A DNA stretch of 23,033 nt from an uncultured Collinsella sp. (GCA_900541715.1 UQLI01000032.1:1-23033), one strand, 5' to 3'. Counted from the first letter of the stretch, positions 7,357 to 15,946 are shown. Notes: generated by a model not told the origin, from the sequence alone. Numbers and translations are program-made.

Positions 7357-9005
7357 TGAAGGCGATCTGGCTTGCGTGCTGCGCGTGCGGCGATTACGGG
7401 CTGTTGCAGCGGGAAGTCGAGGGCCGTGATACGGGTGCACAGGTGCTTCGCGTGGGTGACCTGGACGGGCTGGTTTCCATGGCGCGGGCGTTTCCGTCGC
7501 GCCGCGGAGCTGCCATCATCGCGGCGTCTCTGTTTGATACCGAAGATGTGCGCAAGACTGTTGCGCGCCTGACGGCCGAAGGCCGCGTGAGTCGCGTGGT
7601 CGTGTTGATAGAAGCACTCGATCCGTCGGATATCGAGGGGCTGTTTCGCGCAGGGGCGACCGAGGTCATCGCTGCGCACAGTATATGCGGCAACGGGCGA
7701 GCGGGCGAGGGAGCGGTTGATTCCGATCGGCGCATGACGATTGAGCCCGATGCTTTTGTTGATAGGGAACCCGGGGCGCCTCGCGCTACAAGAGGCCCGC
7801 GTGTTGATGATTATGGAAAAGCGGAAGCCGAGCATGGTCGGCGCCCCCGGAACCCCCTTGTATACGATGACGCTGGAGGACCGGCGCAGCATGCTGGCGA
7901 CTCCCCGGCTGTAGATATGGGATACGTGCGCGGCGTGAATCTGGCGGATGAACTCGACGAAGTTGAGGGCTTTGCCGGGTGCGGCGAGTTGTCGCTGATG
8001 CAGCATGAGCAGATTGCGCAGAACGAGCCTGCCTCGCAGACCGAACAAGCCGCCATGCCGGCTTGGACGCAGCGTGTAGTTGCGGCGGGGGAGACGGGGA
8101 CGCTGTCACCGACGCCCGCCCCGCCGCCTCCGATGCCGCCGGCAGACGCTGCCGCTTCGCCGCATCGAGCTCCGGTCATCTGCGCCATTTCGGGTTCGGG
8201 CGGTTGCGGCAAGTCGACGATCGTTGCCACCATGGCACACACATCGTCGCTGTTGGGCTTGCGTGCCGCCGTGCTCGACCTGGACCTGATGTTTGGAAAC
8301 CTTTACGACTTGTTAGGCGTCGATGCTCCGCACGATATGGCGGCACTTATCGAGCCGTCGGCGGCGGGCACGCTCACCGAGCCGGATATCGTGGCCGCAT
8401 CGATGCGCGTCGCCCCGGGCGTTACGCTCTGGGGTCCCGTCGCGGCGCCCGAGCAAGCTGAGCTCATGGCACGTCCGGTGGAGCTGCTGCTCGATGTCCT
8501 GCGTCGCGAATCCGACGTGGTCTTTATCGATACCTCGGTCTTTTGGGGCGATGCCGTGGCGGCTGCGGTGGCGGCGAGCGACCGTTGCCTGGTCGTTGGC
8601 GATGCGGCGGTGTCGTCCGCGACATCGGCGTCGCGCGTCATTGAACTGGCAAGTCGAGTAGGTGTGCCGCGCACGCGCATGAGCGCCGTGTTCAACCGGT
8701 TCGGTGCGCGCGGGGCAGACGAGGACGTCGCCATGCGCTTTGAGATTGCCTGTGCGTTGAGCTCCAAGATTCGTATCGCCGATGGCGGGCAGGATCTCGC
8801 CGCGCTCATGGCGTTTGGGCGCGCCGACGAGGCAGTGGGTCAGACGAGCGCTTTTGCGACCAGCGTGCGCGAGGCCACGCGCGAGATGCTCGTGGAACTG
8901 GGGTGCGCCGTCGGCCCTTGGAGCGATATAGTCGCCGACCGTGCAACGCGTACCGAACGCCCGCGTATCCGCCTTCCCTGGTCGCGCGAGGGTGATCAGC
9001 GATGA
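7356..9005 (+). CDS. tadZ: TadZ/CpaE-like pilus assembly ATPase
   Basis: 549 aa. A MinD/ParA-like ATPase that places the Tad machine in the cell. Residues 1-112 look like the degenerate receiver domain of CpaE/TadZ proteins. Residues of about 113-272 form a low-complexity linker rich in Pro, Ala, Glu and Gln, with a PPPPMPP run. The ATPase domain then has the P-loop GSGGCGKST (280-288, K286), DLDLMFGNLYDLLG as the switch region and VVFIDTSVFW as Walker B. The first P-loop position lacks the signature deviant lysine of MinD (SGSGGCGKS rather than KGGxGKT), as seen in some TadZ proteins. ATG at 7356 overlaps the cpaB stop, and a GTG one codon earlier is also possible. It ends in an ATGA overlap with tadA. 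The linker is unusually long. Confidence 0.88.
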   Translation: MKAIWLACCACGDYGLLQREVEGRDTGAQVLRVGDLDGLVSMARAFPSRRGAAIIAASLFDTEDVRKTVARLTAEGRVSRVVVLIEALDPSDIEGLFRAGATEVIAAHSICGNGRAGEGAVDSDRRMTIEPDAFVDREPGAPRATRGPRVDDYGKAEAEHGRRPRNPLVYDDAGGPAQHAGDSPAVDMGYVRGVNLADELDEVEGFAGCGELSLMQHEQIAQNEPASQTEQAAMPAWTQRVVAAGETGTLSPTPAPPPPMPPADAAASPHRAPVICAISGSGGCGKSTIVATMAHTSSLLGLRAAVLDLDLMFGNLYDLLGVDAPHDMAALIEPSAAGTLTEPDIVAASMRVAPGVTLWGPVAAPEQAELMARPVELLLDVLRRESDVVFIDTSVFWGDAVAAAVAASDRCLVVGDAAVSSATSASRVIELASRVGVPRTRMSAVFNRFGARGADEDVAMRFEIACALSSKIRIADGGQDLAALMAFGRADEAVGQTSAFATSVREATREMLVELGCAVGPWSDIVADRATRTERPRIRLPWSREGDQR

Positions 9006-10330
9006 GCCTGCAAACGAGGATTAAGGCTGCCGGCGCTGCAGCGGCGGCAGCTCCTGTAGATGCGGGGCGTCGCCGCGCGGTGAAACGACGCACTAAGCGC
9101 GCCGTGATGGACCGCATGGGTTACGACGAAGTGGCGCGTATCAGCGCCTATATCGACCCGGTACTTGCCCGCTCGGAATTGCGTCCCGCGGTGGAGGCGG
9201 CGCTCAATGTTGAGGAGCCGACCGATCTCGCGACGCCCGAGCGCGAGACCATCATCGACGAGATTTTGGATGACGTGGTGGGCTTGGGGCCGTTGCAGCC
9301 GCTCATCGAGGACGACACCGTTACCGAGATCATGATCAACGGCTGCCGCTCGGCCTTCTTTGAACGCGGCGGCGTCTTGTACCCCATCGAGCATGCGTTT
9401 GAGGATGATGAGCAGATCCGTGTGCTTATCGACCGCATCATCTCGCCACTTGGCCGCCGTATCGACGAGCGCAGCCCCATCGTCAACGCCCGCCTCAAAA
9501 CGGGCTATCGCGTCAACGCGGTGATTCCGCCTGTGGCGATTGACGGACCGATTCTCACCATCCGAAAGTTCTCGGACCGCATCTGCTCGCTGGACGAGCT
9601 TGTGGGGCTGGGGTCGCTGCCGCTTTGGTATGCGCAGCTGCTGTCATGCGCGGTGTCGCTGAGACAGGACCTGGCGGTTGCGGGAGGCACGGGATCTGGT
9701 AAGACCACCCTGCTCAACGCGTTGTCATGCGAGATTTCCACCGGCGAGCGCATCGTGACGATCGAGGACTCTGCCGAGCTCAAGTTTGCGCATCATCCGC
9801 ACGTGGTGCGTCTAGAGGCGCGCGAGGCTTCAATTGAGGGCGAGGGCGCGGTGACGATCCGCGACCTGGTGACCAATGCCCTGCGCATGCGCCCCGACCG
9901 CATCGTGGTGGGTGAGGTGCGCGGTGCTGAGTGCTGCGACATGTTGCAGGCCATGAACACGGGCCACGACGGGTCGCTCACCACACTTCATGCGGGCTCA
10001 GAACAGGAGACCGTGGTGCGTCTGACGTTGCTTGCACGTTATGGCATCGATCTGCCGAGCGAGCTCATCGAGGAGCAGATTGCCATGGCGCTCGACGGCA
10101 TCGTGATGTCCGAGCGCCACGCCGATGGCAGGCGCTTCGTCTCCTCGTATTCGGGGGTGCGTCGCGCCGCGTCGGGCGGCGTAGAGCTCGAGCGCTATGT
10201 GACTTTCGATGCCGCCGAGCGCACCTGGACGCTTGACCGCGAGCCGCCGTTTATCGCAGAAGGCCTGCGGTCGGGGACGCTCACACAAGAGGAGGTGGAC
10301 GAATGGAGGTCGCTGTGCCCCTCGTCGTAG
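9002..10330 (+). CDS. tadA: Tad pilus assembly ATPase TadA/CpaF
   Basis: 442 aa. Cytoplasmic hexameric secretion ATPase of the type II/IV superfamily, CpaF branch, that powers Flp pilus extension and perhaps retraction. It has an N-terminal helical domain, then the PAS-like region ITEIMING-type sequence (VTEIMINGCRSAFFERGG). Walker A is GGTGSGKTTLLNAL with K234, the Asp box is VTIEDSAELKF, Walker B is MRPDRIVVGEVRGAE, and the His box lies around NTGHDGSLTTLHAGS. All catalytic motifs look intact. Its ATG overlaps the tadZ stop (ATGA), and its 3' end overlaps tadB by 28 bases. Length is normal for the family. It is the only motor ATPase in the operon. Confidence 0.97.
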   Translation: MSLQTRIKAAGAAAAAAPVDAGRRRAVKRRTKRAVMDRMGYDEVARISAYIDPVLARSELRPAVEAALNVEEPTDLATPERETIIDEILDDVVGLGPLQPLIEDDTVTEIMINGCRSAFFERGGVLYPIEHAFEDDEQIRVLIDRIISPLGRRIDERSPIVNARLKTGYRVNAVIPPVAIDGPILTIRKFSDRICSLDELVGLGSLPLWYAQLLSCAVSLRQDLAVAGGTGSGKTTLLNALSCEISTGERIVTIEDSAELKFAHHPHVVRLEAREASIEGEGAVTIRDLVTNALRMRPDRIVVGEVRGAECCDMLQAMNTGHDGSLTTLHAGSEQETVVRLTLLARYGIDLPSELIEEQIAMALDGIVMSERHADGRRFVSSYSGVRRAASGGVELERYVTFDAAERTWTLDREPPFIAEGLRSGTLTQEEVDEWRSLCPSS

Positions 10331-11229
10331 GGGGTTTGGCAGGGTTTTCTGTCGCGACGGCGTGCGGGGCGGAACCTCGTGTGCCGCAGGTGCCGCCGGC
10401 GGAGCTGGCGCGTCAGGCGCTCGAGACGGTGGCAGAGAAACTGCCGCGTGAGCTGGTGGAAAACGATCTGCTGAAAAAGATCGCCCGTTCGTGGGCATCG
10501 CTGGCTCCGGCGCATCGCCTTGGCCTCGTGATCGAAGATGCTTCGGGGCGTTTGGCGTTTCTGCTGCTCTCGAGCGGTGTCTGCTGCATTTTACTAACGA
10601 TGGTGTCGTTATCGCCCCTCGGATTTGCCTTGGGACTTGTTGCTCCGATTGCCGTTGGCGCCGCTCGGGATGGCTTTGAGAGCCGGCGCGAGCAACACGA
10701 TGCAGAAGAGGCCATGCCCGAGGCGTTTACCGCACTTTCCATGTCGCTTGCCTCGGGACATTCGCTGGCTCAGGGCATGCGCTTTGTGGGCGCTCATGCG
10801 CAAGAACCGGTGCATACCGAGTTTTTGCGGGTGGCGGCGGCGATCGATTGCGGCATCTCGGCGACCGACGCGCTCGATGACTTGCTCGTGCGCATCGACG
10901 CCCCCGGTCTTTCGCTTGTGACCTTGGCGCTTAAGGTGTCACAGCGCACCGGCGCTCCGCTTGCCGACTTACTGTCCGAGGCGTCGAGCATGGTGGGGGA
11001 GCGCATTGAGCTCAAGCGCCGCCTGGATGTTAAGACGTCGCAGGCCCGCATGTCTGCGCATATGGTCGCGGCGATGCCGACGGGCATGTGCGCGGTGTTG
11101 GCGCTGCTTTCGGCAGATTTTCGTCGCGGTCTTGCGACGCCTGCCGGCGCGGGCGCTGTGGTGCTGGGTCTTGCCCTCAACGCCGTTGCCCTGGTGGTTA
11201 TCAGGCGCATTATGCGGGTGGAGCTATGA
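10303..11229 (+). CDS. tadB: Tad pilus inner-membrane platform protein TadB
   Basis: 308 aa. Type II secretion F (GspF/PilC-like) platform protein that sits in the membrane over the TadA hexamer. Hydrophobic segments lie near residues 4-20, 85-105, 108-124 and 255-302. The cytoplasmic T2SSF domain includes EAMPEAFTALSMSLASGHSL and the amphipathic region LTLALKVSQRTGAPLADLL. The start is ATG at 10303 with GGAGG 7 bases upstream, inside the end of tadA. The stop overlaps tadC (ATGA). The N-terminal part is less conserved and could be trimmed by starting at a later GTG, but the SD supports this ATG. Confidence 0.88.
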   Translation: MEVAVPLVVGGLAGFSVATACGAEPRVPQVPPAELARQALETVAEKLPRELVENDLLKKIARSWASLAPAHRLGLVIEDASGRLAFLLLSSGVCCILLTMVSLSPLGFALGLVAPIAVGAARDGFESRREQHDAEEAMPEAFTALSMSLASGHSLAQGMRFVGAHAQEPVHTEFLRVAAAIDCGISATDALDDLLVRIDAPGLSLVTLALKVSQRTGAPLADLLSEASSMVGERIELKRRLDVKTSQARMSAHMVAAMPTGMCAVLALLSADFRRGLATPAGAGAVVLGLALNAVALVVIRRIMRVEL

Positions 11230-11867
11230 GCGCCCCGGTTGCAGTTGCGGCTTGCCTGTGCGCTCTGAGTGTATTTGTCGCGACGGGTTTGGATCGGGCG
11301 GATGCACGCAAGATCGCAGAGGCCTGCAAGCGCGAGGCGGTGCTGGTCGCTGCCGCGGGTCGCTCGGTGGTCGATGCTCTGACCGCGCGAATGAAGGGCG
11401 CGGTTGGAGCGGGCGGCCCGGCGCGAGTGTCGCTCGGCGAAGTGTCCGAGATGATCGATGTTGTGCGCTTGGGTCTTTCGGCCGGTCTTTCGTTTGATGC
11501 GGCGCTTGAGATTTTCTGCGCCAACCGCCGGTCAGTGCTGGCTCTTCGACTTGAGCGGGCCTGCATGGCGTGGCAGGTGGGCGTGGGCACGCGTGAGGAC
11601 GAGTTGTTGGCCGCCGCGCGCGACCTGGACGTGCGAGCGCTCGAGACCTTTGCCATCACGGTGGGACAGGCGCTCGCCCTGGGTGCCCCACTTGCCGAGA
11701 CGCTGGCCGCTCAAAGTCGCGAGATCCGTGCGGCTCATCGCGCCGCGGTCGAGCGCGAGATCGAGCGTGCGCCCGTCAAGCTGCTGATTCCCACCGGCAC
11801 ACTCATCTTGCCGGCGTTGCTTCTGTCCATATTGGGCCCGCTGTTGGGAGCAGGCGGGATGATGTAG
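11226..11867 (+). CDS. tadC: Tad pilus platform protein TadC
   Basis: 213 aa. Second T2SSF-domain platform protein, partner of TadB. It has an N-terminal hydrophobic helix (2-20), a cytoplasmic T2SSF domain with VSEMIDVVRLGLSAGLSFDA and TFAITVGQALALGAPLAETL, and a C-terminal membrane helix LIPTGTLILPALLLSILGPL. I set the start at ATG 11226, which overlaps the tadB stop. A longer in-frame reading back to 11088 would run deep into tadB and has no ribosome site. It is shorter than many TadC proteins (about 250-300 aa), lacking an extra N-terminal helix pair. Flp follows after 10 bases. Confidence 0.87.
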   Translation: MSAPVAVAACLCALSVFVATGLDRADARKIAEACKREAVLVAAAGRSVVDALTARMKGAVGAGGPARVSLGEVSEMIDVVRLGLSAGLSFDAALEIFCANRRSVLALRLERACMAWQVGVGTREDELLAAARDLDVRALETFAITVGQALALGAPLAETLAAQSREIRAAHRAAVEREIERAPVKLLIPTGTLILPALLLSILGPLLGAGGMM

Positions 11868-11877
11868 GGAGGAATAC

Positions 11878-12111
11878 ATGAACACGATGACTGACGTTGC
11901 TGGCAAGGTCTGGAGCTGGGCTGTTTGCCAGTCAATTCGCGCTCGCCAGCATGCCGGGGAGCTACTGCAGGAGGAGAGTGCGCAGGGCACCACCGAATAC
12001 GCCATCTTGGTCGGCGTGCTCGTGGTGATCGCCATCATTGCCATTGTCGCATTTAAGGGCAAGGTCCAAGATCTATGGAACGCTATCAGCGAGGGCATCA
12101 ACAGCCTGTAG
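11878..12111 (+). CDS. flp: Flp-family major pilin
   Basis: 77 aa prepilin. A long 35-residue leader ends in EESA, followed by QGTTEYAILVGVLVVIAII, the hydrophobic alpha-helix that packs the filament core. The class IV-B pattern puts Glu at +5 and Tyr at +6 if cleavage falls after Ala35 rather than Gly37. The short polar tail (KGKVQDLWNAISEGINSL) is typical of Flp subunits. It has the clearest independent ribosome site in the operon (GGGAGG, 5 bases before ATG) and does not overlap tadC, consistent with higher expression of the main subunit. Its 3' end overlaps the next gene by 37 bases. Confidence 0.93.
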   Translation: MNTMTDVAGKVWSWAVCQSIRARQHAGELLQEESAQGTTEYAILVGVLVVIAIIAIVAFKGKVQDLWNAISEGINSL

Positions 12112-12638
12112 AGGGCGAGCGCTCCATCGGGGTGCTGCTGGTGTTTGCTTGCCTGATCGTGGCGATGGCGGCGGTGCTTTGGGGGCTTAACGCCGCGCGG
12201 CAGCAGCGTCCTGGGGCCGCCTTCGATTCGGGCTCAGATTCGGCGGTGGCGTCTCAAAAAGATGAGATGCGAGATGCGGACGATTCGGATGTCGCTGTCA
12301 CGGCGCAAACCTTTCTGCGGACGCTCGACAAGCGGTCTGGCACTACGACGGATTCGCCTGAGGACAACGCGATCGCGGTTCGGCTCGCATGGTCCGAGGA
12401 CCGGCCGATGACCGAGGCGGCGGCAGACCTGTTGCGCGCCTACCGCGAGGTGCCCACGGCCCAGCTCGCCCTGAGCGGCTATCTCGATATTAAGGGCAAC
12501 GTATGGGGCGCCATCGTGCGCGATGGGCGAGGCTGGGTCGATATGGTGACGGTTGCTGCGGATGCCGGCGATGCCTCGTGCCGCCTGCGTGCCGTGCGTC
12601 TGGTTCCGCAAACAACGGAGTCAAAGGAGGGGTCGTGA
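12075..12638 (+). CDS. Tad-locus membrane-anchored protein of unknown function
   Basis: 187 aa, family not recognised. It has a short basic cytoplasmic start, one membrane helix at about residues 18-39 (IGVLLVFACLIVAMAAVLWG), then a soluble, probably extracytoplasmic domain. That domain begins with an acidic Ser/Asp-rich stretch and ends with a compact alpha/beta-looking part (SGYLDIKGNVWGAIVRDGRG, VDMVTVAADAG). The ATG at 12075 lies inside flp, with AAGG about 9 bases upstream. A GTG at 12132 would start just before the helix but lacks a good SD. It sits one base before the second pilin gene, so a role in pilin assembly or as a minor component is likely from context only. Confidence 0.75.
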   Translation: MERYQRGHQQPVEGERSIGVLLVFACLIVAMAAVLWGLNAARQQRPGAAFDSGSDSAVASQKDEMRDADDSDVAVTAQTFLRTLDKRSGTTTDSPEDNAIAVRLAWSEDRPMTEAAADLLRAYREVPTAQLALSGYLDIKGNVWGAIVRDGRGWVDMVTVAADAGDASCRLRAVRLVPQTTESKEGS

Positions 12639-12639
12639 A

Positions 12640-12858
12640 ATGCATGATGTCCTGCGTGAGGAATCTGCTCAGTCGACCGTCGAATACGCCATCGTCACCG
12701 TGGCGCTGTTATCGATTGTGCTGGCGATTGCGGGGCTTTGGCGCGCTGGCGCCGATGGGCGCTTGGCGGCACTGGTCGAGCGGGCGGCGTCTCATGGCGT
12801 CGCCCCATCGTCGGTTATCGATGCCGCGACGGGTGCCAAGGACATCGCTCTGTATTGA
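12640..12858 (+). CDS. Second Flp-like pilin
   Basis: 72 aa. A 10-residue leader MHDVLREESA is followed by QSTVEYAIVTVALLSIVLAI, giving Glu at +5 and Tyr at +6 after Ala10, as in flp. The soluble tail is longer than in flp (about 40 residues). The ribosome site AAAGGAGG lies 9 bases before ATG 12640. Longer in-frame readings back to 12553 run inside the previous gene and are not supported. It is likely a minor or alternative pilin. The leader, at 10 residues, is far shorter than the 35-residue leader of Flp. Confidence 0.85.
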   Translation: MHDVLREESAQSTVEYAIVTVALLSIVLAIAGLWRAGADGRLAALVERAASHGVAPSSVIDAATGAKDIALY

Positions 12859-13333
12859 TATCGCGTGCGAGGATCGGGCGCAATCTACGGTCGAGGCCGC
12901 CTTTTTGCTGCCGACGTTTTTGACACTTATCTTGCTCGCGTTGCAGCCGGTGTGCCTGCTCTATACGCGTGCGGTCATGGAGTCTGCCGCCGCCGAGACC
13001 GCGCGGCTTATGACCACGACGACGGTGGAGGACGACGATGACCTTAAGGAGTTCACTCGCCGCAGACTTGCCGCGGTGCCCAACGTCTCGATTTTTCATG
13101 CCGGCGGGCCGCTGTCGTGGGATATCGAGTTGGGGCGGGCCGGTGCCGGTGGCGTTTCGTCCGTGTCTGTTGCCGGCGAGGTTAAGCCGCTGCCCGTGAT
13201 CGGTGCATTTGTGCAGGCCATGGGCAGTGCGGGTGAGGGCGGCTATGTCGAGCTCAAGGTCGACGTCTCGTATCGATCGCGTCCCGAATGGCTGGAGGGA
13301 GATTATGATTCATGGATTGCTGCATGGGATTAG
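12821..13333 (+). CDS. tadE: TadE-like pseudopilin
   Basis: 170 aa. The processing motif RA-QSTVEAAFLL (Ala20/Gln21, Glu25) is followed by the hydrophobic helix PTFLTLILLALQPVCLLYTR, then a TadE-type region AVMESAAAETARLM and a soluble tail. TadE pseudopilins are thought to help Flp assembly. The start is uncertain. ATG 12821 has no clear SD, and GTG 12833 is another choice. Translation may depend on coupling, since the gene overlaps the second pilin by 38 bases. A longer in-frame reading back to 12503 would overlap two genes and is rejected. The 3' end overlaps the TadG-like gene by 29 bases. Confidence 0.8.
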   Translation: MPRRVPRTSLCIDIACEDRAQSTVEAAFLLPTFLTLILLALQPVCLLYTRAVMESAAAETARLMTTTTVEDDDDLKEFTRRRLAAVPNVSIFHAGGPLSWDIELGRAGAGGVSSVSVAGEVKPLPVIGAFVQAMGSAGEGGYVELKVDVSYRSRPEWLEGDYDSWIAAWD

Positions 13334-15470
13334 GCGCTGCCTGTTGCGGGCGACGCAAGGGTTTGCGGCTCGCCGTCGACCAGGCGCTCGCCGCAAGCGG
13401 GGCGGCTTTATGGGCCGTGCCGGTATCGACTTGTTTATCGAAGACGGGGCCTATACCACGCTCTCCTCTGCGGTTGTCATTCTGGCGGTGCTTACGCTGC
13501 TGTTTTCGTCGACCGCGGCGATATGGAGCATGTCGCGCGCCGGAGATACCCAGGTGGCGGCCGATAGCGGTGCACTGGCGGGCGCCAACGTGGTGTCGTC
13601 CTATCACACGGCCGCCACGGTGGTGGATGCGAGCATTTTGAGTTTGGGCCTGGCGGGGTTTGCCACGATCGGCACCGGCTTGGTTGCCATTCTTATTCCG
13701 GGCGCCGAGGTCGTTGGCAGCGATATCATCGATACGGGAACCCAGATCATTAAAACACGTAACAAGTTTGCCAAAAGTGCGGCAAAGGGCCTGCAAAAGA
13801 TTGAGACCGCCTTGCCGTACCTGGTTGCCGCGCGTGCCATGCAGGCAGTATCGGCGCAGGATACCGACGGTGTGACCTATACCGGTACGGCGCTTGCCGT
13901 GCCCAGGACATCCGAGTCGGATTTTGTTGCGCTCGAAGGATCCGAAATCTCGACCGATGCCATTAAAGATGCGTCGGAAGATCTGGAGCGCGCGGCCGAG
14001 GAGCTACAAAAAGCATCGGAGGAGACGGCGAAGGCCAAAGAGCGTGCCTGGCTAGCGGATTGCGGTGGATCGGATAAAGGTTCGGTCGGCAGCTGTTCGT
14101 GTATGTGGGAGCGCGCAAAAAGCCTAACGGATCTCTCCGGTGTTCAAAATCCGCATTACTCATCGAGCGTTACGTGGGAGCCTCAAGTTGCCCTTGATCG
14201 CGCGAAGGACTACTACCATTGGCGTCTGACAAATGAGAAGCCCCAAGGCTCGAGTGTCGAGATGAAGGCCGAGTCTGCGGCGCGTAAGGCGTTTTATACC
14301 TATGCGAGCGCGGAGGTCGATCGGGCATATATAACCGAGAACGGAGACAGGGTTTCCTCCTATATTCCGCTGCTGCCGCGCAACTCTGATGAGGTTCGGG
14401 CGACCGAGCTCTACACCGATGCAGTGTGGCCGACTAGCGTGAACGATGGCAAGGCGTATCTGCATTACGGAACGACCTGCCCTAACTATAAGAAAGGAAC
14501 GCCGAGCGGATTTGCTTCGGTTGCCGATTACGATGGGCAGGATAAATGCAGCAAATGCCATTTTGGCGTTGCGTCGCTTGGTGCTGTTGCGGCGCCTTCA
14601 ACCTCTATCAAAAACGGCTTCGAGTATCACTTTGACAAGTTTAAAGACGCCCTGGAGGACTACGTCGACTGTCGCAACAAGGAACTCGAACTCGAGCGTC
14701 AAACCGAGGACGAAGCCGACCGTGCGGGCAATGCGTTCGATACCGCCATCAAAGAGCTTTCGGGCGAGCGCCCGCGCATCGCCCCGCCCGGTCGCAACGG
14801 CGTGGTCGCCTTTGCGGTCTCGGGCGGTGTCACGAGTCCCGACGAGCTCAACTCTTCGTTTAACACGGCAGTTGAGCTTGGCGATCGTGGTGCAATTTCT
14901 GCTGCAGTGCTGGCGCCCGACGATGCGACCGCGCGGAACAACGTGCTCGCGCGTTTCTTCTCGACGCTGGAGGAGCGTTCGGGCGGCGTTGCCGGCGTGC
15001 TCGACGGCGTTATGGATGTTTGGGGCCGCCTGCTTGTGGGGTACGGAGACATCCAGGGTGCGGCTGACGAGCTTATGGGAGAGCTGATCGGTGGCTTGGG
15101 AGGGGGTAGCGGCGCGTTGGGCTCCATCGCGTCCTGGCTCGGTGACACCGTTTCGTCCTCCGTGGCGGCGCTGGGACTCGAACCGTGCGATTTGCGTCTG
15201 AGAAAACCGGTGCTGACCGATACCGCCAATGTCATCAAAAGTCCGGGGTCCGATATCGCAGGCATCTCCAAAACTCAAGATATCCTGCGAAAAATCCCCT
15301 TGGGTGTGACTGACCCTAAGGCACTTTGCGAGGCCTTGGAATATCACGTCGAGCGCACCATCAGCAGCGCGGTGTTCACGCTTGCGGAGATCCCGCTGCC
15401 CGGTGGCCGCTCCATCCCGCTCACTGTCGATGTTGCCACGCTGGTGGGAGCTTTTGGCGGTGGGTCGTAA
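13305..15470 (+). CDS. TadG-like Flp pilus-associated protein
   Basis: 721 aa. A basic N-terminus (35 residues) precedes a membrane helix at about 52-75 and the segment GDTQVAADSGALAGANVV, typical of TadG/Tad-like N-terminal domains. A second hydrophobic stretch lies near 110-137. A predicted coiled coil (about 225-255, DLERAAEELQKASEETAKAK) follows, then a cysteine-bearing region (C253, C264, C266, C392, C415, C418) with CSKCH at 415-419. The C-terminal half is Gly/Ser rich and mostly unrecognised. ATG 13305 has GGAGGGA 4 bases upstream. An upstream in-frame ATG at 13203 lies inside tadE. Proteins of this kind are surface-exposed Tad components, possibly adhesive tip or wall-linked proteins (inference). 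The middle third is lower in GC than its flanks. Confidence 0.8.
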   Translation: MIHGLLHGIRRCLLRATQGFAARRRPGARRKRGGFMGRAGIDLFIEDGAYTTLSSAVVILAVLTLLFSSTAAIWSMSRAGDTQVAADSGALAGANVVSSYHTAATVVDASILSLGLAGFATIGTGLVAILIPGAEVVGSDIIDTGTQIIKTRNKFAKSAAKGLQKIETALPYLVAARAMQAVSAQDTDGVTYTGTALAVPRTSESDFVALEGSEISTDAIKDASEDLERAAEELQKASEETAKAKERAWLADCGGSDKGSVGSCSCMWERAKSLTDLSGVQNPHYSSSVTWEPQVALDRAKDYYHWRLTNEKPQGSSVEMKAESAARKAFYTYASAEVDRAYITENGDRVSSYIPLLPRNSDEVRATELYTDAVWPTSVNDGKAYLHYGTTCPNYKKGTPSGFASVADYDGQDKCSKCHFGVASLGAVAAPSTSIKNGFEYHFDKFKDALEDYVDCRNKELELERQTEDEADRAGNAFDTAIKELSGERPRIAPPGRNGVVAFAVSGGVTSPDELNSSFNTAVELGDRGAISAAVLAPDDATARNNVLARFFSTLEERSGGVAGVLDGVMDVWGRLLVGYGDIQGAADELMGELIGGLGGGSGALGSIASWLGDTVSSSVAALGLEPCDLRLRKPVLTDTANVIKSPGSDIAGISKTQDILRKIPLGVTDPKALCEALEYHVERTISSAVFTLAEIPLPGGRSIPLTVDVATLVGAFGGGS

Positions 15471-15946
15471 TGGGCATTCGCGCGGGCTTGCGCGAGGAGC
15501 GTGCCCAGGCGACGGTCGAGATGGCCGTGGTCACGCCTGTCCTGCTCGTGCTGGCTCTCGTCGCGTACAACGTCATGATCTTTGCAGGCGCGGTCGCGCG
15601 CTTCGACCGCGTGGTGCCCGACATCGTGCTTGCGCACGCTGTGGCGCCGGGCGGGGAGGGTGACGAGAGCTCCATTGACGCTTCCGCGACCGTTCAAGCT
15701 CAGATTCAGGATGCCATGGAGGGATATGACCTACAGGTCGAGGTCTCGAGCGAGCAAGGCACGGCGTCATCGGATGGTAGTCTGCTCTCTCTTTCTGGCA
15801 CGTTTAGGACCTATACCTGCACCATGCACTACGAGCCGTGGCCGAGTTTGCTGAGCATCGCCGGCGTTTCCCTGGGGGCGCCGGCCGTGCTCACGCATGA
15901 ACGTGCGGTGACGGTCGATCCATGGCGTCCGGGGGTGGTCATGTGA
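15470..15946 (+). CDS. Second TadE-like pseudopilin
   Basis: 158 aa. A 12-residue leader ends in ERA, then QATVEMAVVTPVLLVLALVAY (Glu at +5), a hydrophobic helix, then a soluble domain of about 115 residues. The domain has one short Ser-rich stretch (EVSSEQGTASSDGSLLSLSG) and two cysteine-free beta-like segments. ATG 15470 overlaps the stop of the TadG-like gene (TAATG). Reading further upstream to 15326 would overlap that gene by 145 bases and is not supported. It pairs with the first TadE as the second minor pseudopilin, like TadE/TadF in Gram-negative loci. Confidence 0.82.
   Translation: MGIRAGLREERAQATVEMAVVTPVLLVLALVAYNVMIFAGAVARFDRVVPDIVLAHAVAPGGEGDESSIDASATVQAQIQDAMEGYDLQVEVSSEQGTASSDGSLLSLSGTFRTYTCTMHYEPWPSLLSIAGVSLGAPAVLTHERAVTVDPWRPGVVM

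Noticed and set aside
14541..14567. Cytochrome c domain from CSKCH
   Set aside because: A single CxxCH without other cytochrome features; kept only as a point to check.
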